Part shown: positions 23,241 through 32,756 of the stretch, piece by piece
Layout of the letters: every line of letters starts with the position of its first letter
Numbering within the stretch: the stretch's first letter is position 1
Assembly: GCA_040079795.1 (NCBI GenBank)
Contig: JBEBJQ010000011.1
Span: 1-64,000 of the forward strand
From: SXIZ01 sp040079795
GTDB lineage: Bacteria > Pseudomonadota > Gammaproteobacteria > Methylococcales > Methylomonadaceae
Direction: 5' to 3'
Length of the DNA: 64,000 nt
The notes under the pieces: model-generated
Database searches by the model: none
Told to the model about the DNA's origin: nothing
What the model saw: the letters and a program-made list of their open reading frames with translations, nothing else
Made by a program: the position numbers and the translations under genes

Positions 23241-24641
23241 ATGAACACATACACACCTATAACAATAAAAAACCTCCATAACACTTTACGCAGTGCAGCT
23301 TTTGCGGCTTCTACCGTCGCGTTGGCTTGCCTGTCCATTTCCACAACGCAAGCCGATGAAACCTGTTTGTCGCCGTATATGCCTAAAATTGAAGGTCAGG
23401 AAGATTTTGTCTATATCTGGACTTTAGGCATGGAAGGTCTGGGCGATGAGCAGGATAAAATGGTCACCGTTGATGTTAACCCGAAATCTAAACAGTATGG
23501 CAAAGTAATCAATAGTCTATCGGTGGGTGGGCGCAACGAAGCGCATCATTCTGATTTCACCGACGACCGCCAATATTTATGGGCGGGTGGTCTTGACACC
23601 AATAAGATTTTTATTTTTGATGTCCACACCGATCCTGCCAAACCAACGCTGAAAAAAACCATTACCGATTTTACGGCGAAAAGTGGCGGTATCGTTGGCC
23701 CTCATTCTACTTATGCTTTACCTGGCAGAATCATGATTACCGGTTTGTCCAATAATAAAGACCACGGTGGGCGGACAGCATTGGTGGAATATACCAACGA
23801 TGGCGACTATGTCACCACGCATTGGATGCCAACCGATAGTGATTTGCAGGGTGCGGTCAAAACCGGTAAATATGCCGATGGTTACGGCTATGATGTGCGT
23901 GTTTTACCGAAAAGCAATGTCATGTTGACCTCTTCGTTTACCGGTTGGACCAATTACATGATGGATTTCGGCAAAATGCTTTCTGACCCGGAAGCGATGA
24001 AGCGTTTTGGTAACACGGTCGTGCAATGGGATTTACACACCAAGCAACCGAAAAAAATCTTTGACGTACCTGGCGCGCCTTTAGAAATCCGTTGTGCCTG
24101 GGGAGCAGGGCATAACTACTGTTTTACTACTACGGCTTTAACCTCAAAAATCTGGTTGCTGTATGCAGATAAAAAGGGCGAATGGCAGGCTAAAGAAGTT
24201 GCCGACATCGGTGACCCCAGTAAAATTCCGTTACCGGTCGACATTTCCATTCAAAGCAATGACAAAATGCTCTGGGTGAATACTTTTATGGATGGCAAAA
24301 CCCGCGCTTTTGATATTTCAGACCCTTACAAACCCAAACAGGTGTTTGAACAGAAAATCGGTGCGCAAGTGAATATGGTATCTTCCAGCTGGGATGGTAA
24401 ACGCCTATATTACACTTCTTCGTTACTCGCCAATTGGGATAAAAAAGCCAAAGAGAATGAACAGTTTTTTAAAGGTTATCAATGGGACGGAAAAAAATTG
24501 ACCGAAAAATTTGCTATTGACTTTACTAAAGAAAAATTAGGCCGTGCTCACCAAATGCGCTTTGGGGCTTATTCCCTCTACCCCAAAAAGGCTCCGGTCG
24601 AAGCTGCTGGGCTGGAAAGTAAAACTGCTCCAAAATCATAA
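23241..24641 (+). CDS. mtoX: SBP56-family methanethiol oxidase, periplasmic
   Basis: This 466-residue selenium-binding-protein-like enzyme belongs to a family whose bacterial members oxidise methanethiol to formaldehyde, sulfide and hydrogen peroxide using copper. It has a signal peptide (about 1-38, ending 'TTQA'), then 'ETCLSPY' with the conserved Cys. The usual propeller motifs follow: 'GRNEAHHSDFTDDRQYLWAGGLDTNKI', 'GPHSTYALPGRIMI', 'FTGWTNYMMDFG' and 'GRAHQMRFG'. GGAAGGAT precedes the ATG. The gene sits 96 bp after the DUF4242 gene in a TetR-controlled unit. No SCO1/SenC or MauG genes adjoin it, which accompany the enzyme in some methylotrophs. The mtoX call is by family; selenium binding alone is the alternative. 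Confidence 0.85.
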   Translation: MNTYTPITIKNLHNTLRSAAFAASTVALACLSISTTQADETCLSPYMPKIEGQEDFVYIWTLGMEGLGDEQDKMVTVDVNPKSKQYGKVINSLSVGGRNEAHHSDFTDDRQYLWAGGLDTNKIFIFDVHTDPAKPTLKKTITDFTAKSGGIVGPHSTYALPGRIMITGLSNNKDHGGRTALVEYTNDGDYVTTHWMPTDSDLQGAVKTGKYADGYGYDVRVLPKSNVMLTSSFTGWTNYMMDFGKMLSDPEAMKRFGNTVVQWDLHTKQPKKIFDVPGAPLEIRCAWGAGHNYCFTTTALTSKIWLLYADKKGEWQAKEVADIGDPSKIPLPVDISIQSNDKMLWVNTFMDGKTRAFDISDPYKPKQVFEQKIGAQVNMVSSSWDGKRLYYTSSLLANWDKKAKENEQFFKGYQWDGKKLTEKFAIDFTKEKLGRAHQMRFGAYSLYPKKAPVEAAGLESKTAPKS

Positions 24642-24996
24642 TCAGAAGAGTTAGTCAGGTATTGCAAGCAAGTGTGCCATATTTGCCTTTTCCAAAAACT
24701 AAGTGCATTAACAACGCGTCCTATCGGCAAGTCCTGCCGATAGGACGACGTTCGCCGTTAGCACAATCAGCTGATATCCTGACGTTTCCATAGCAAAAAT
24801 CTTTTGAAGACCTGTTCAAAAACGTTATGATAATTTGCGTTTCTGGCAGGACATTCGTGTTGATTTTTTAAAGTTTAATCGATCAATTTTCAGAATGACT
24901 GTTAATATTCACTGAATCAACTTCCAGAAAAGTAAAATAGGCGTGTCTAAATGTCTTCCCGCAAGGTGTTTAGACTAATTTAACCAGGGGGGATTT
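24642..24996. other. 355-bp intergenic region with a strong hairpin
   Basis: The only clear structure is the perfect 13-bp stem at 24717-24747. The remaining sequence shows no gene. The SPFH gene that follows has a GGGGGG ribosome site. Confidence 0.5.
24717..24747. repeat. 13-bp perfect hairpin, REP-like
   Basis: CGTCCTATCGGCA (24717-24729) and TGCCGATAGGACG (24735-24747) enclose a 5-base loop. It lies 75 bp past the mtoX stop and has no T-tract. It could be a REP-type palindrome or a stabilising 3' hairpin. Confidence 0.65.
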
Positions 24997-25914
24997 ATGA
25001 GTGCAGGTGTGGTTTTTTTAACGTTACTGGTCTTCGCTGTAGTGTTGGTAATTATGAGCGTTAAATCGGTTAATCAGGGCATGGAGTTTACCGTAGAACG
25101 TTTTGGGCGTTATACCAAGACTTTAACGCCAGGCTTGAATATCATTATGCCGGTCATAGACCGGATCGGTGCCAGGATGATTATGATGGAACAGGTCATG
25201 AATGTGCCCTCCCAGGAAATCATTACCAAAGATAATGCCATGGTGACTGTAGACGGCGTGGTGTTTTATCAAGTCATCGACACGCCGAAAGCAGCCTATG
25301 AGGTTAGGAATCTTGATGCTGCTATCTTAAATCTGACTATGACTAATATTCGTACCGTTATGGGTTCGATGGATCTGGATGAATTATTATCCAAACGCGA
25401 TGAGATCAATGCCCGGCTGCTTGCTGTTGTTGACGAAGCGACAGGTCCCTGGGGGATTAAAATTACCCGGATTGAAATTAAAGATATTTCACCGCCTAAA
25501 GATCTGGTTGAAGCTATGGGACGGCAAATGAAAGCTGAGCGCTTAAAACGCGCCTCCATTTTGGAAGCGGAAGGGCTAAGGCAATCCGAAATTTTGCGTG
25601 CTGAAGGCGCACAGCAGGCAACTATTTTGGAAGCTGAAGGCCGGAAAGAAGCTGCTTATCGTGAAGCCGATGCCCGTGAACGCCTGGCACAAGCAGAAGC
25701 CAGGGCAACCATGATGGTATCGGAAGCTATTGCTAAAGGTAATATTCAGGCGGTTAATTATTTTGTTGCCCAAAAATACATAGAAGCCCTGAAAGACGTG
25801 GCTTCGGCAGATAACAGCAAACTGATTTTCATGCCTCTGGACGCTGCAAGTGTTATTGGCGCTTTAGGCGGAATTACTGAAATTGCCAAAGAAGCGATGG
25901 CTAAAAAGGGGTAA
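24997..25914 (+). CDS. SPFH/band-7 membrane protein (QmcA-like)
   Basis: This 305-residue stomatin/prohibitin-type protein has one N-terminal transmembrane segment (about 4-22). The SPFH domain follows ('QGMEFTVERFGRYTKTLTPGLNIIMPVIDRI', 'DNAMVTVDGVVFYQV'), then a long Glu/Ala/Arg coiled coil (about 170-240, repeated 'ILEAEG' units) that drives oligomer rings. The next gene encodes an NfeD protein and starts two bases after the stop. This pairing is a conserved operon thought to organise membrane microdomains or quality control. Confidence 0.92.
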   Translation: MSAGVVFLTLLVFAVVLVIMSVKSVNQGMEFTVERFGRYTKTLTPGLNIIMPVIDRIGARMIMMEQVMNVPSQEIITKDNAMVTVDGVVFYQVIDTPKAAYEVRNLDAAILNLTMTNIRTVMGSMDLDELLSKRDEINARLLAVVDEATGPWGIKITRIEIKDISPPKDLVEAMGRQMKAERLKRASILEAEGLRQSEILRAEGAQQATILEAEGRKEAAYREADARERLAQAEARATMMVSEAIAKGNIQAVNYFVAQKYIEALKDVASADNSKLIFMPLDAASVIGALGGITEIAKEAMAKKG

Positions 25915-25916
25915 TT

Positions 25917-26354
25917 ATGACTGAGTTTGTATTCTGGTATTGGTGGGTACTGGGGTTTGTGTTTCTGATTCTGGAAATGCTGACCCCAGGGTTTTTCTTT
26001 ATGTGGCTGGCAGTTTCCGGGCTAATCACCGGATTGATAGCCTGGATATTCCCGCTATTGAGTTTAAATATTCAGGTATTTATTTTTTCGGTATTTTCCG
26101 TGCTAGTGGTTACTGCATGGCGACTTTACGGTAACAAATACCCGGTCGAAACCGATCAACCCTTACTCAATAAGCGGGGGGCGCAATATATCGGACGAGT
26201 TTTTTCACTCTATGAACCCATTGAAAACGGCCAAGGCAAAATAAAAGTAGACGACTCCATTTGGAAAGTTCAGGGTGAAGATTGCGATATTAATACCAAA
26301 GTCAAAGTGACTGCCATTCATGGAATGGTGTTTGATGTTAAAAAAGTAGGGTAA
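25917..26354 (+). CDS. NfeD-family membrane protein
   Basis: This 145-residue protein has two or three transmembrane helices in the first 75 residues ('WWVLGFVFLILEMLTPGFFFMWLAVSG' and after). A C-terminal OB-fold domain follows ('QYIGRVFSLYEPIENGQGKIKVDDSIWKVQG', 'VTAIHGMVFDVKKV'). It is the short NfeD type (YbbK-like), without the protease domain. It follows the SPFH gene by two bases and the products are expected to work together in the inner membrane. Confidence 0.92.
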   Translation: MTEFVFWYWWVLGFVFLILEMLTPGFFFMWLAVSGLITGLIAWIFPLLSLNIQVFIFSVFSVLVVTAWRLYGNKYPVETDQPLLNKRGAQYIGRVFSLYEPIENGQGKIKVDDSIWKVQGEDCDINTKVKVTAIHGMVFDVKKVG

Positions 26355-26388
26355 AATCTAAATTACCTATTAAAAATCAATTCTTTGC

Positions 26389-28887
26389 TTATAAATGTTG
26401 TGGAGTGAGTTTCCATATATCCCGGTTGTATTCCTGTATAGTCCTATCCGTTGAAAACTTACCACTGTTGGCGCAATTTAAAATGCTCATTTTGGTCCAG
26501 CGTTCTTTATCACAATACGCGGCTTCGACGCGCTTTTGCGCATCAATATAGCTACGAAAATCAGCAATGGTCATCCAGGGGTCATTTGGACTTTTAATGG
26601 AATTGATTAGCTCATCAAAAAGCCCGGGTTCAAAGCGGTTAAAATGGCCAGATTCCAGTAATTGCATAACCTGCTGTAATGCTTCATCCTGAGCGATAAT
26701 AGCCAAGGGGTCATACTGGTCACGTTTACTGGCAATTTCTGCTTCGGTCAGACCAAATAGGAAAAAGTTGTCATCGCCGACTTCTTCACGAATTTCAATA
26801 TTGGCTCCATCCAATGTACCGATGGTTACGGCACCGTTCATCATTAATTTCATATTGCCGGTACCGGAGGCTTCTTTGCCGGCGGTAGAGATTTGTTCGG
26901 ACAAGTCGGCTCCCGGGCAGATTTTTTCCATGGCGGATACCCGGTAATCCGGTAAAAACATTAAGGCTAACCTATCGCCGATATCCGGGTCGGCGTCAAT
27001 CACTACCGAAACATTATTAATCAATTTAATGATGTTTTTCGCCATCCGATAACCAGGCGCCGCTTTACCGCCAATTAAGACACATCTCGGCACCCAGTTT
27101 TGGGTGTCGCCCTGTTTTATGCGGTTATACAAATGAATCACATGCATAACATTGAGCAGCTGCCGTTTGTATTCATGAATGCGTTTAACTTGCACATCAA
27201 ACAGCGCGTCAACATTAAGATGTAAACCGGGGTGTTGCTTTTTCTTATAATCAATCAGGCGTTGTTTTGAAGCCTGTTTGATGTCGCGCCAGTGTTGCCG
27301 AAAACGGGCATCTTCAGCGTAAGGGGCTAGTTTTTTAAGCTGCGATAAATCCGTGATCCATCCGTCACCGATGGTTTTAGTAATCAAATTAGCCAGCGGG
27401 GGATTACACGCCGCCAACCAGCGGCGTGGGGTAACGCCATTGGTTTTATTATTAAATTTTTGTGGCCATAACGCATAAAAATCACTAAATAAGCCTTGTT
27501 GTAGTAATTGCGAATGAAGCGCAGCCACCCCATTCACCGAAAAACTGCCCACAATCGCCAAATAAGCCATTCTAACCCGTTGCTCTTCGCCCTCTTCGAT
27601 GATGGACATCCGCCGCAAGCGGTCATTATCGCCCGGCCAATGGATGGAAACTTCCGCCATAAATTGGGCATTAATGTCAAAAATGATCTCCATAATTCGC
27701 GGCAGCAATCGTTGCAGTAGCTTAACCGGCCATTTCTCCAACGCTTCCGGTAGCAAAGTATGATTGGTATAGGCCATCGTATTGCAGGTAATCGCCCAGG
27801 CTGATTCCCAGCTTAAGGCGTGTATATCCATCAGCAAGCGCATCAATTCTGGAATAGCGATACTGGGATGGGTGTCATTGAGTTGAAAACAGCTTTTTTC
27901 TGCAAAATGCGTAAAATTATGGCCATGCAAACCGATCCAGTGTGACACAACATCCTGTAGGCTAGCAGATGCCAGAAAATATTGCTGCCGTAAACGCAAT
28001 TCTTTGCCATTTTCATTGGCATCGTTGGGATAAAGTACCATGGTAATATTTTCAGCGGTAATTTTCGCCGCGACCGATTCCGCATAATCCCCGGCATTGA
28101 ACTCGTCCAGATTAAATTCTTCAGTAGCAATCGATTTCCAAAGCCGAAGCGAATTGACTGTGCCATTCTGATAACCAGGGATGGGGGTGTCGAATGGGAC
28201 AGCCATCACATCATTGGTTTCAATCCAACGCGCCCTGGATCTCCCTAAATTGTCGGTAAAATGTTGGGTGTAACCGCCAAATTTTATCGGTATCGAATAT
28301 TCCAGACGTTCAATTTCCCAGACGTTACCATGCCGTAACCAATGGTCTGGTTTTTCAACCTGTTCACCATTGACAATGGTTTGCGTAAACATGCCATATT
28401 CGTAACGCAAGCCATAGCCGATAACGGGTAATTGCAGGGTCGCGCAACTATCGATAAAACAGGCTGCCAGACGCCCTAAGCCACCGTTACCTAAGCCGGC
28501 ATCCGGTTCGCTTTCAATTAACTCTTCGATTTCGATACCCAGATCGTACATGGCTTGCGTCACTTCATTGGTAATCCCAAGGTTAAGCATGGCATTGCTT
28601 AAAGTACGCCCCATTAAAAATTCCATAGAGAGGTAAAAAAGCCGGCGACAATCATGAACTTTATAGTGGTGATGGGTTGTTTTCCAACGTTCCATCAGCC
28701 GATCACGTATAGCCATTGATAAGGCTTCACCCGCATAAAAAGGGGAGCGGCAGCGTTCATCCCTACCCAGTAAATGGATGTAATAGTGTTTAAAATCCGT
28801 TATGAAATCTGCTTTTTCAAGGCCTTGCTTCGGCAATTCAGTAATAGAAACGTTGGGCTTACTGGTTATAAATTGTTTAGTTGGCAT
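26389..28887 (-). CDS. glgP: Glycogen/maltodextrin phosphorylase
   Basis: This 832-residue enzyme releases glucose-1-phosphate from glycogen. The PLP lysine is in 'KEASGTGNMKLMMNGAVTIGTLDGANIE' (read as two parts). 'GLGNGGLGRLAACF' and 'QLNDTHPSIAIPELMR' are standard for family GT35. The ribosome site AGGA lies 10 bases before the ATG. It is 87 bp downstream of the phosphoketolase gene on the same strand, so ackA-xfp-glgP may be one transcript linking stored glucan to acetyl phosphate. No glycogen synthesis gene is in the window. Confidence 0.96.
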   Translation of the reverse strand: MPTKQFITSKPNVSITELPKQGLEKADFITDFKHYYIHLLGRDERCRSPFYAGEALSMAIRDRLMERWKTTHHHYKVHDCRRLFYLSMEFLMGRTLSNAMLNLGITNEVTQAMYDLGIEIEELIESEPDAGLGNGGLGRLAACFIDSCATLQLPVIGYGLRYEYGMFTQTIVNGEQVEKPDHWLRHGNVWEIERLEYSIPIKFGGYTQHFTDNLGRSRARWIETNDVMAVPFDTPIPGYQNGTVNSLRLWKSIATEEFNLDEFNAGDYAESVAAKITAENITMVLYPNDANENGKELRLRQQYFLASASLQDVVSHWIGLHGHNFTHFAEKSCFQLNDTHPSIAIPELMRLLMDIHALSWESAWAITCNTMAYTNHTLLPEALEKWPVKLLQRLLPRIMEIIFDINAQFMAEVSIHWPGDNDRLRRMSIIEEGEEQRVRMAYLAIVGSFSVNGVAALHSQLLQQGLFSDFYALWPQKFNNKTNGVTPRRWLAACNPPLANLITKTIGDGWITDLSQLKKLAPYAEDARFRQHWRDIKQASKQRLIDYKKKQHPGLHLNVDALFDVQVKRIHEYKRQLLNVMHVIHLYNRIKQGDTQNWVPRCVLIGGKAAPGYRMAKNIIKLINNVSVVIDADPDIGDRLALMFLPDYRVSAMEKICPGADLSEQISTAGKEASGTGNMKLMMNGAVTIGTLDGANIEIREEVGDDNFFLFGLTEAEIASKRDQYDPLAIIAQDEALQQVMQLLESGHFNRFEPGLFDELINSIKSPNDPWMTIADFRSYIDAQKRVEAAYCDKERWTKMSILNCANSGKFSTDRTIQEYNRDIWKLTPQHL

Positions 28888-28974
28888 GAGTTATTATCCT
28901 GCTGGGTATTTTATATTTTTAGGTGCTCTTTGCTTAATCGAACCCTGAATGGAATTAATTCATTCACAGAATTC

Positions 28975-31350
28975 TTATTGTGACCAGCGCCAATTTTGAA
29001 TTTTCGGCATATCTTCGCCGTAAGTTTCAATGTACTGTTTATGGTCAATTAACTTTTCCCGCAGCATTTGTTTAAGATAAACCGCCCGGTCTTTTAAGCG
29101 GGGCGCGCGATCAATGACATCCATTGCCAGATGGAAACGGTCGAGATCATTCATTACCACCATGTCAAAAGGTGTGGAGGTCGTGCCTTCTTCTTTGTAG
29201 CCGCGGACGTGTAAATTCGCATGATTGTTGCGGCGATAAGTCAGGCGATGAATTAGCCAGGGATAGCCGTGATAGGCGAATACAATGGGTTTATCCGTGG
29301 TGAATAGTTCATCGAAATCGCGATCAGATAAACCATTGGGATGCTCTTTTTGTGGTTGTAACTTCATCAGGTTGACCACATTGATCACCCGGATTTTTAA
29401 ATCCGGCACTTCACGGCGAAGCAGGTCTACTGCTGCTAACGTTTCCAGGGTAGGTACATCGCCCGCACAAGCCATAACCACATCCGGCTCAGAACCATAA
29501 TCGTTGCTGGCCCAGGCCCAAACGCCAACCCCAGCTGCGCAATGTTTTACTGCGGCATCCATTGTTAACCATTGCGGGGCTGGTTGTTTTCCAGCCACAA
29601 TCACATTCACATGATTTCGGCTGCGTAAAACATGATCGGTTACCACCAGCAGGGTATTGGCATCCGGTGGTAAATATACGCGGATGACTTCGGCTTTTTT
29701 ATTGACGACATGGTCGATAAAACCGGGATCCTGATGCGAGAAGCCGTTGTGATCCTGACGCCAGACATGGGAAGTCAGCAAATAATTAAGCGAAGCAACT
29801 GGCCTGCGCCAAGGTATGTGATTACACGTTTTGAGCCATTTGGCATGTTGGTTAAACATTGAATCAATGATATGAATAAATGCCTCATAACAGGAGAAAA
29901 AGCCGTGGCGCCCGGTTAGCAAATAGCCTTCCAACCAGCCCTGGCAAGTGTGTTCACTGAGAATTTCCATCACCCGCCCATCCTGGGCAAGATTGGTATC
30001 TTCCGGTAGTATTTTTTCCATCCAGACCCTGGAGGTCACTTCAAATAATGCATCCCACCGGTTGGAAGCGGTTTCATCCGGGCCAAAGATGCGAAAATTT
30101 TGTTGATCTTTATTTTCCTCCATGACCCCCCGTAAAAACTGCCCCATAATCCGTGTGGCTTCGCTATCCTGAGCACCGGGAGTAGGCACCTCCACGGCGA
30201 AATCCCGGAAGTCCGGTAATCTCAAAGCGTGCAATAATATGCCGCCATTCGCATGCGGATTGTCACTCATGCGTTTTTGACCTTGAGGTGCTAAGGCTAA
30301 TAACTCAGATAAAGGGGTGCCATTAGCATCAAACAGTTCTTCAGGGTGGTAACTTTTCAGCCATTGCTCCAGCAATACTAAGTGGGCTGGGTTTTCCGCT
30401 AAATTTGCCAGCGGCACTTGATGCGAACGCCAAAAACCTTCGGTTTTTTTACCATCCACGCTGGCAGGGCCAGTCCAGCCTTTGGGTGTCCGTAAAATAA
30501 TCATCGGCCAGCAAGGGCGCTGCATAGTGGTTTGGGTTTCACGCGCATCTTGCTGAATGGCTTTAATATCGGCTAAACATTTTTCCAGTACACTGGCCAT
30601 TTGTGGATGCACAATATCCGGGTCGCTGCCTGCAACCACATAAGGTTGATAGCCATACCCCTCAAATAGCCGGATCAATTCATCTTCATCTATGCGGCTC
30701 AGTAGCGTTGGGTTAGCAATTTTATAACCGTTTAAATGCAGAATTGGCAATACCGCACCATCTCGTGCCGGATTGAGGAATTTATTGGAATGCCAGGCCG
30801 CCGCCATTGGGCCGGTTTCTGCCTCGCCATCGCCCACCACGCAGGCTGCAATCAAATCGGGATTGTCGAATACCGCACCGTAAGCATGCGAAAGTGCGTA
30901 GCCTAGTTCCCCGCCTTCGTGTATCGAGCCGGGCGTTTCAGGGGCGACGTGACTTGGGATGCCCCCTGGAAATGAAAACTGTTTAAACAGAGCCTGCATA
31001 CCTTCCCTATTGAGCGAGATAGCTGGGTAGTATTCACTGTAAGTCTTTTCCAGCCAACTATTTGCGACCATAGCCGGGCCACCGTGCCCGGGGCCGCAAA
31101 TAAAGATCATGTTTAGATTGTGGGCATTGATTAACCGGTTTAAATGTACGTTAATAAAGTTTAAGCCCGGCGTTGTGCCCCAATGCCCCAATAAACGGGG
31201 TTTAACATGTTCTAATGTAAGGGGTTCGGTGAGTAACGGGTTATCCAGTAAATAAATTTGTCCTACAGACAAATAGTTCGCTGCACGCCAATAAGCATGC
31301 ATAAGTGATTGTAATTCAGGTGATAAGGTAAAGTCTTCAGCAGTTTCCAT
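28975..31350 (-). CDS. xfp: Xylulose-5-phosphate/fructose-6-phosphate phosphoketolase
   Basis: This 791-residue thiamine-diphosphate enzyme splits xylulose-5-P or fructose-6-P with phosphate to give acetyl phosphate. Visible features are 'GPGHGGPAMVANSWLE', 'GGIPSHVAPETPGSIHEGGELGYALSHAYGA' (in two parts), the ThDP motif 'GDGEAETGPMAAAWHSNKFLNP', and 'HNGFSHQDPGFIDH'. The length is normal. AAGGA lies 8 bases before the ATG. The ackA gene ends 18 bp upstream, so acetyl phosphate can go straight to acetate and ATP. Methanotrophs with the RuMP pathway often carry this pair. Confidence 0.96.
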   Translation of the reverse strand: METAEDFTLSPELQSLMHAYWRAANYLSVGQIYLLDNPLLTEPLTLEHVKPRLLGHWGTTPGLNFINVHLNRLINAHNLNMIFICGPGHGGPAMVANSWLEKTYSEYYPAISLNREGMQALFKQFSFPGGIPSHVAPETPGSIHEGGELGYALSHAYGAVFDNPDLIAACVVGDGEAETGPMAAAWHSNKFLNPARDGAVLPILHLNGYKIANPTLLSRIDEDELIRLFEGYGYQPYVVAGSDPDIVHPQMASVLEKCLADIKAIQQDARETQTTMQRPCWPMIILRTPKGWTGPASVDGKKTEGFWRSHQVPLANLAENPAHLVLLEQWLKSYHPEELFDANGTPLSELLALAPQGQKRMSDNPHANGGILLHALRLPDFRDFAVEVPTPGAQDSEATRIMGQFLRGVMEENKDQQNFRIFGPDETASNRWDALFEVTSRVWMEKILPEDTNLAQDGRVMEILSEHTCQGWLEGYLLTGRHGFFSCYEAFIHIIDSMFNQHAKWLKTCNHIPWRRPVASLNYLLTSHVWRQDHNGFSHQDPGFIDHVVNKKAEVIRVYLPPDANTLLVVTDHVLRSRNHVNVIVAGKQPAPQWLTMDAAVKHCAAGVGVWAWASNDYGSEPDVVMACAGDVPTLETLAAVDLLRREVPDLKIRVINVVNLMKLQPQKEHPNGLSDRDFDELFTTDKPIVFAYHGYPWLIHRLTYRRNNHANLHVRGYKEEGTTSTPFDMVVMNDLDRFHLAMDVIDRAPRLKDRAVYLKQMLREKLIDHKQYIETYGEDMPKIQNWRWSQ

Positions 31351-31368
31351 TAGGTGTTCCTTATGTTT

Positions 31369-32571
31369 TTAAGGTGTTGAATCAGGCTCTTCGGATAAAA
31401 GGATCTGTCGGGCAATTTCTCGTTCTTCTTCAGCCGTTATCACAAAGATTCGTGAATGGCTGGTGCTCATACTAATGTCGCTATTATTTGGCGACGGTTT
31501 AAAATTTGTTGTTGCGTCCAATGCAAATCCAAGCGGTTCTAACCCGTCCAGGATTTTTTCACGGATCATAGGGGTATGTTCACCAATGCCGCCCGTAAAA
31601 ATTAAGGCTGAAACGTCACCCAGCACTGCACAATAAGCCCCAATGTATTTTTTAACGCGGTAACAAAACATATCTAATGCTAGGATTGCATTAGCGTCTT
31701 GTTGTTCTATCTTGTGCAAGATAACCCGCATATCAGTTTCACCACATATGCCGAGCAGGCCGCTGCGATGGTTAACCAGTTCATCGACTTGCTGCCATGA
31801 CATACCTTCCCGTTGCAAGGTAATAGGAATCATGCTGTCTAAATCTCCACAGCGGCTGGCCATGATCAAGCCTTCTGTCGGTGAAAAGCCCATTGAGGTA
31901 TCCACGCTGATCCCGTTACGCACAGCAGTCACGCTGGCACCTCCGCCCAGATGCAGGATAATGAGATTAAGGCTTTCGGGATCACACGCCATTAGTTTCG
32001 CTACCGCTGCCAAACTGTGCTGGCAGGATATGCCATGGAAGCCATAACGGTAAAATTGCACATTAGCTGATAAATTGTCAGGAATGGCATAACGCCCGGC
32101 ATGCGCTGGAATATGATGATGAAAAGCCGTATCAAATACGGCAAACTGTGAAACCATCGGAAATGCTTCGCTTGCCATACGCACACCTAGTCGATTCAAG
32201 GGATTATGTAAGGGCGCATAATTATCCAACTCCGCAATGCGTTGCATAATCTCATGGTTAAGTGGGGTTAGCACATTAAATTCTGCACCCCCATGGACAA
32301 TACGATGACCTATCGCAGACAGTGACCAATGACTGGTGGTTAATATCTGTTGCCAGTTCTTAAATAATATGTCGAGCGCGGCTTTAGCATCATGAGTTTC
32401 TTGAATTTGTTGCTTGAATAGTTCTCCAAGCGCATTTTTTCCGCTAATAACCAAGCCATCAGCCAAGCCATAATCAACATTCAATAGCGCTTTAACCGTT
32501 AAATCCTGATCAAATAACCGGCTTTTAACGGAAGTGCTACCAACATTAATAATCAGATAATAATTATTCAT
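31369..32571 (-). CDS. ackA: Acetate kinase
   Basis: This 400-residue ASKHA-fold kinase interconverts acetyl phosphate plus ADP and acetate plus ATP. Signatures are 'NVGSTSVKSRLFD' at the start, 'GHRIVHGGAEF', 'FDTAFHHHIP', 'YGFHGISCQH', 'LILHLGGGASVTAV' and 'ALIFTGGIGEH'. It is first in the minus-strand run ackA-xfp-glgP. The upstream 185 bp should hold the promoter; I could not pick one out. Confidence 0.95.
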   Translation of the reverse strand: MNNYYLIINVGSTSVKSRLFDQDLTVKALLNVDYGLADGLVISGKNALGELFKQQIQETHDAKAALDILFKNWQQILTTSHWSLSAIGHRIVHGGAEFNVLTPLNHEIMQRIAELDNYAPLHNPLNRLGVRMASEAFPMVSQFAVFDTAFHHHIPAHAGRYAIPDNLSANVQFYRYGFHGISCQHSLAAVAKLMACDPESLNLIILHLGGGASVTAVRNGISVDTSMGFSPTEGLIMASRCGDLDSMIPITLQREGMSWQQVDELVNHRSGLLGICGETDMRVILHKIEQQDANAILALDMFCYRVKKYIGAYCAVLGDVSALIFTGGIGEHTPMIREKILDGLEPLGFALDATTNFKPSPNNSDISMSTSHSRIFVITAEEEREIARQILLSEEPDSTP

Positions 32572-32756
32572 AAGTCGCGAGAGCTTTTTGCATGCCGGTT
32601 CCAGACTTAAATAAGTTTAGCCCCTGAATTGTATATATCTAGAATAAATTAAGTATAAATTTCCAGTATGACGGCGTGATTACAGTCTAAATGCAGGGTT
32701 AACCGCGAAAACGTTAATTACAAACAGCTGATTAATGCAGACAGCACTTGTTTTGT

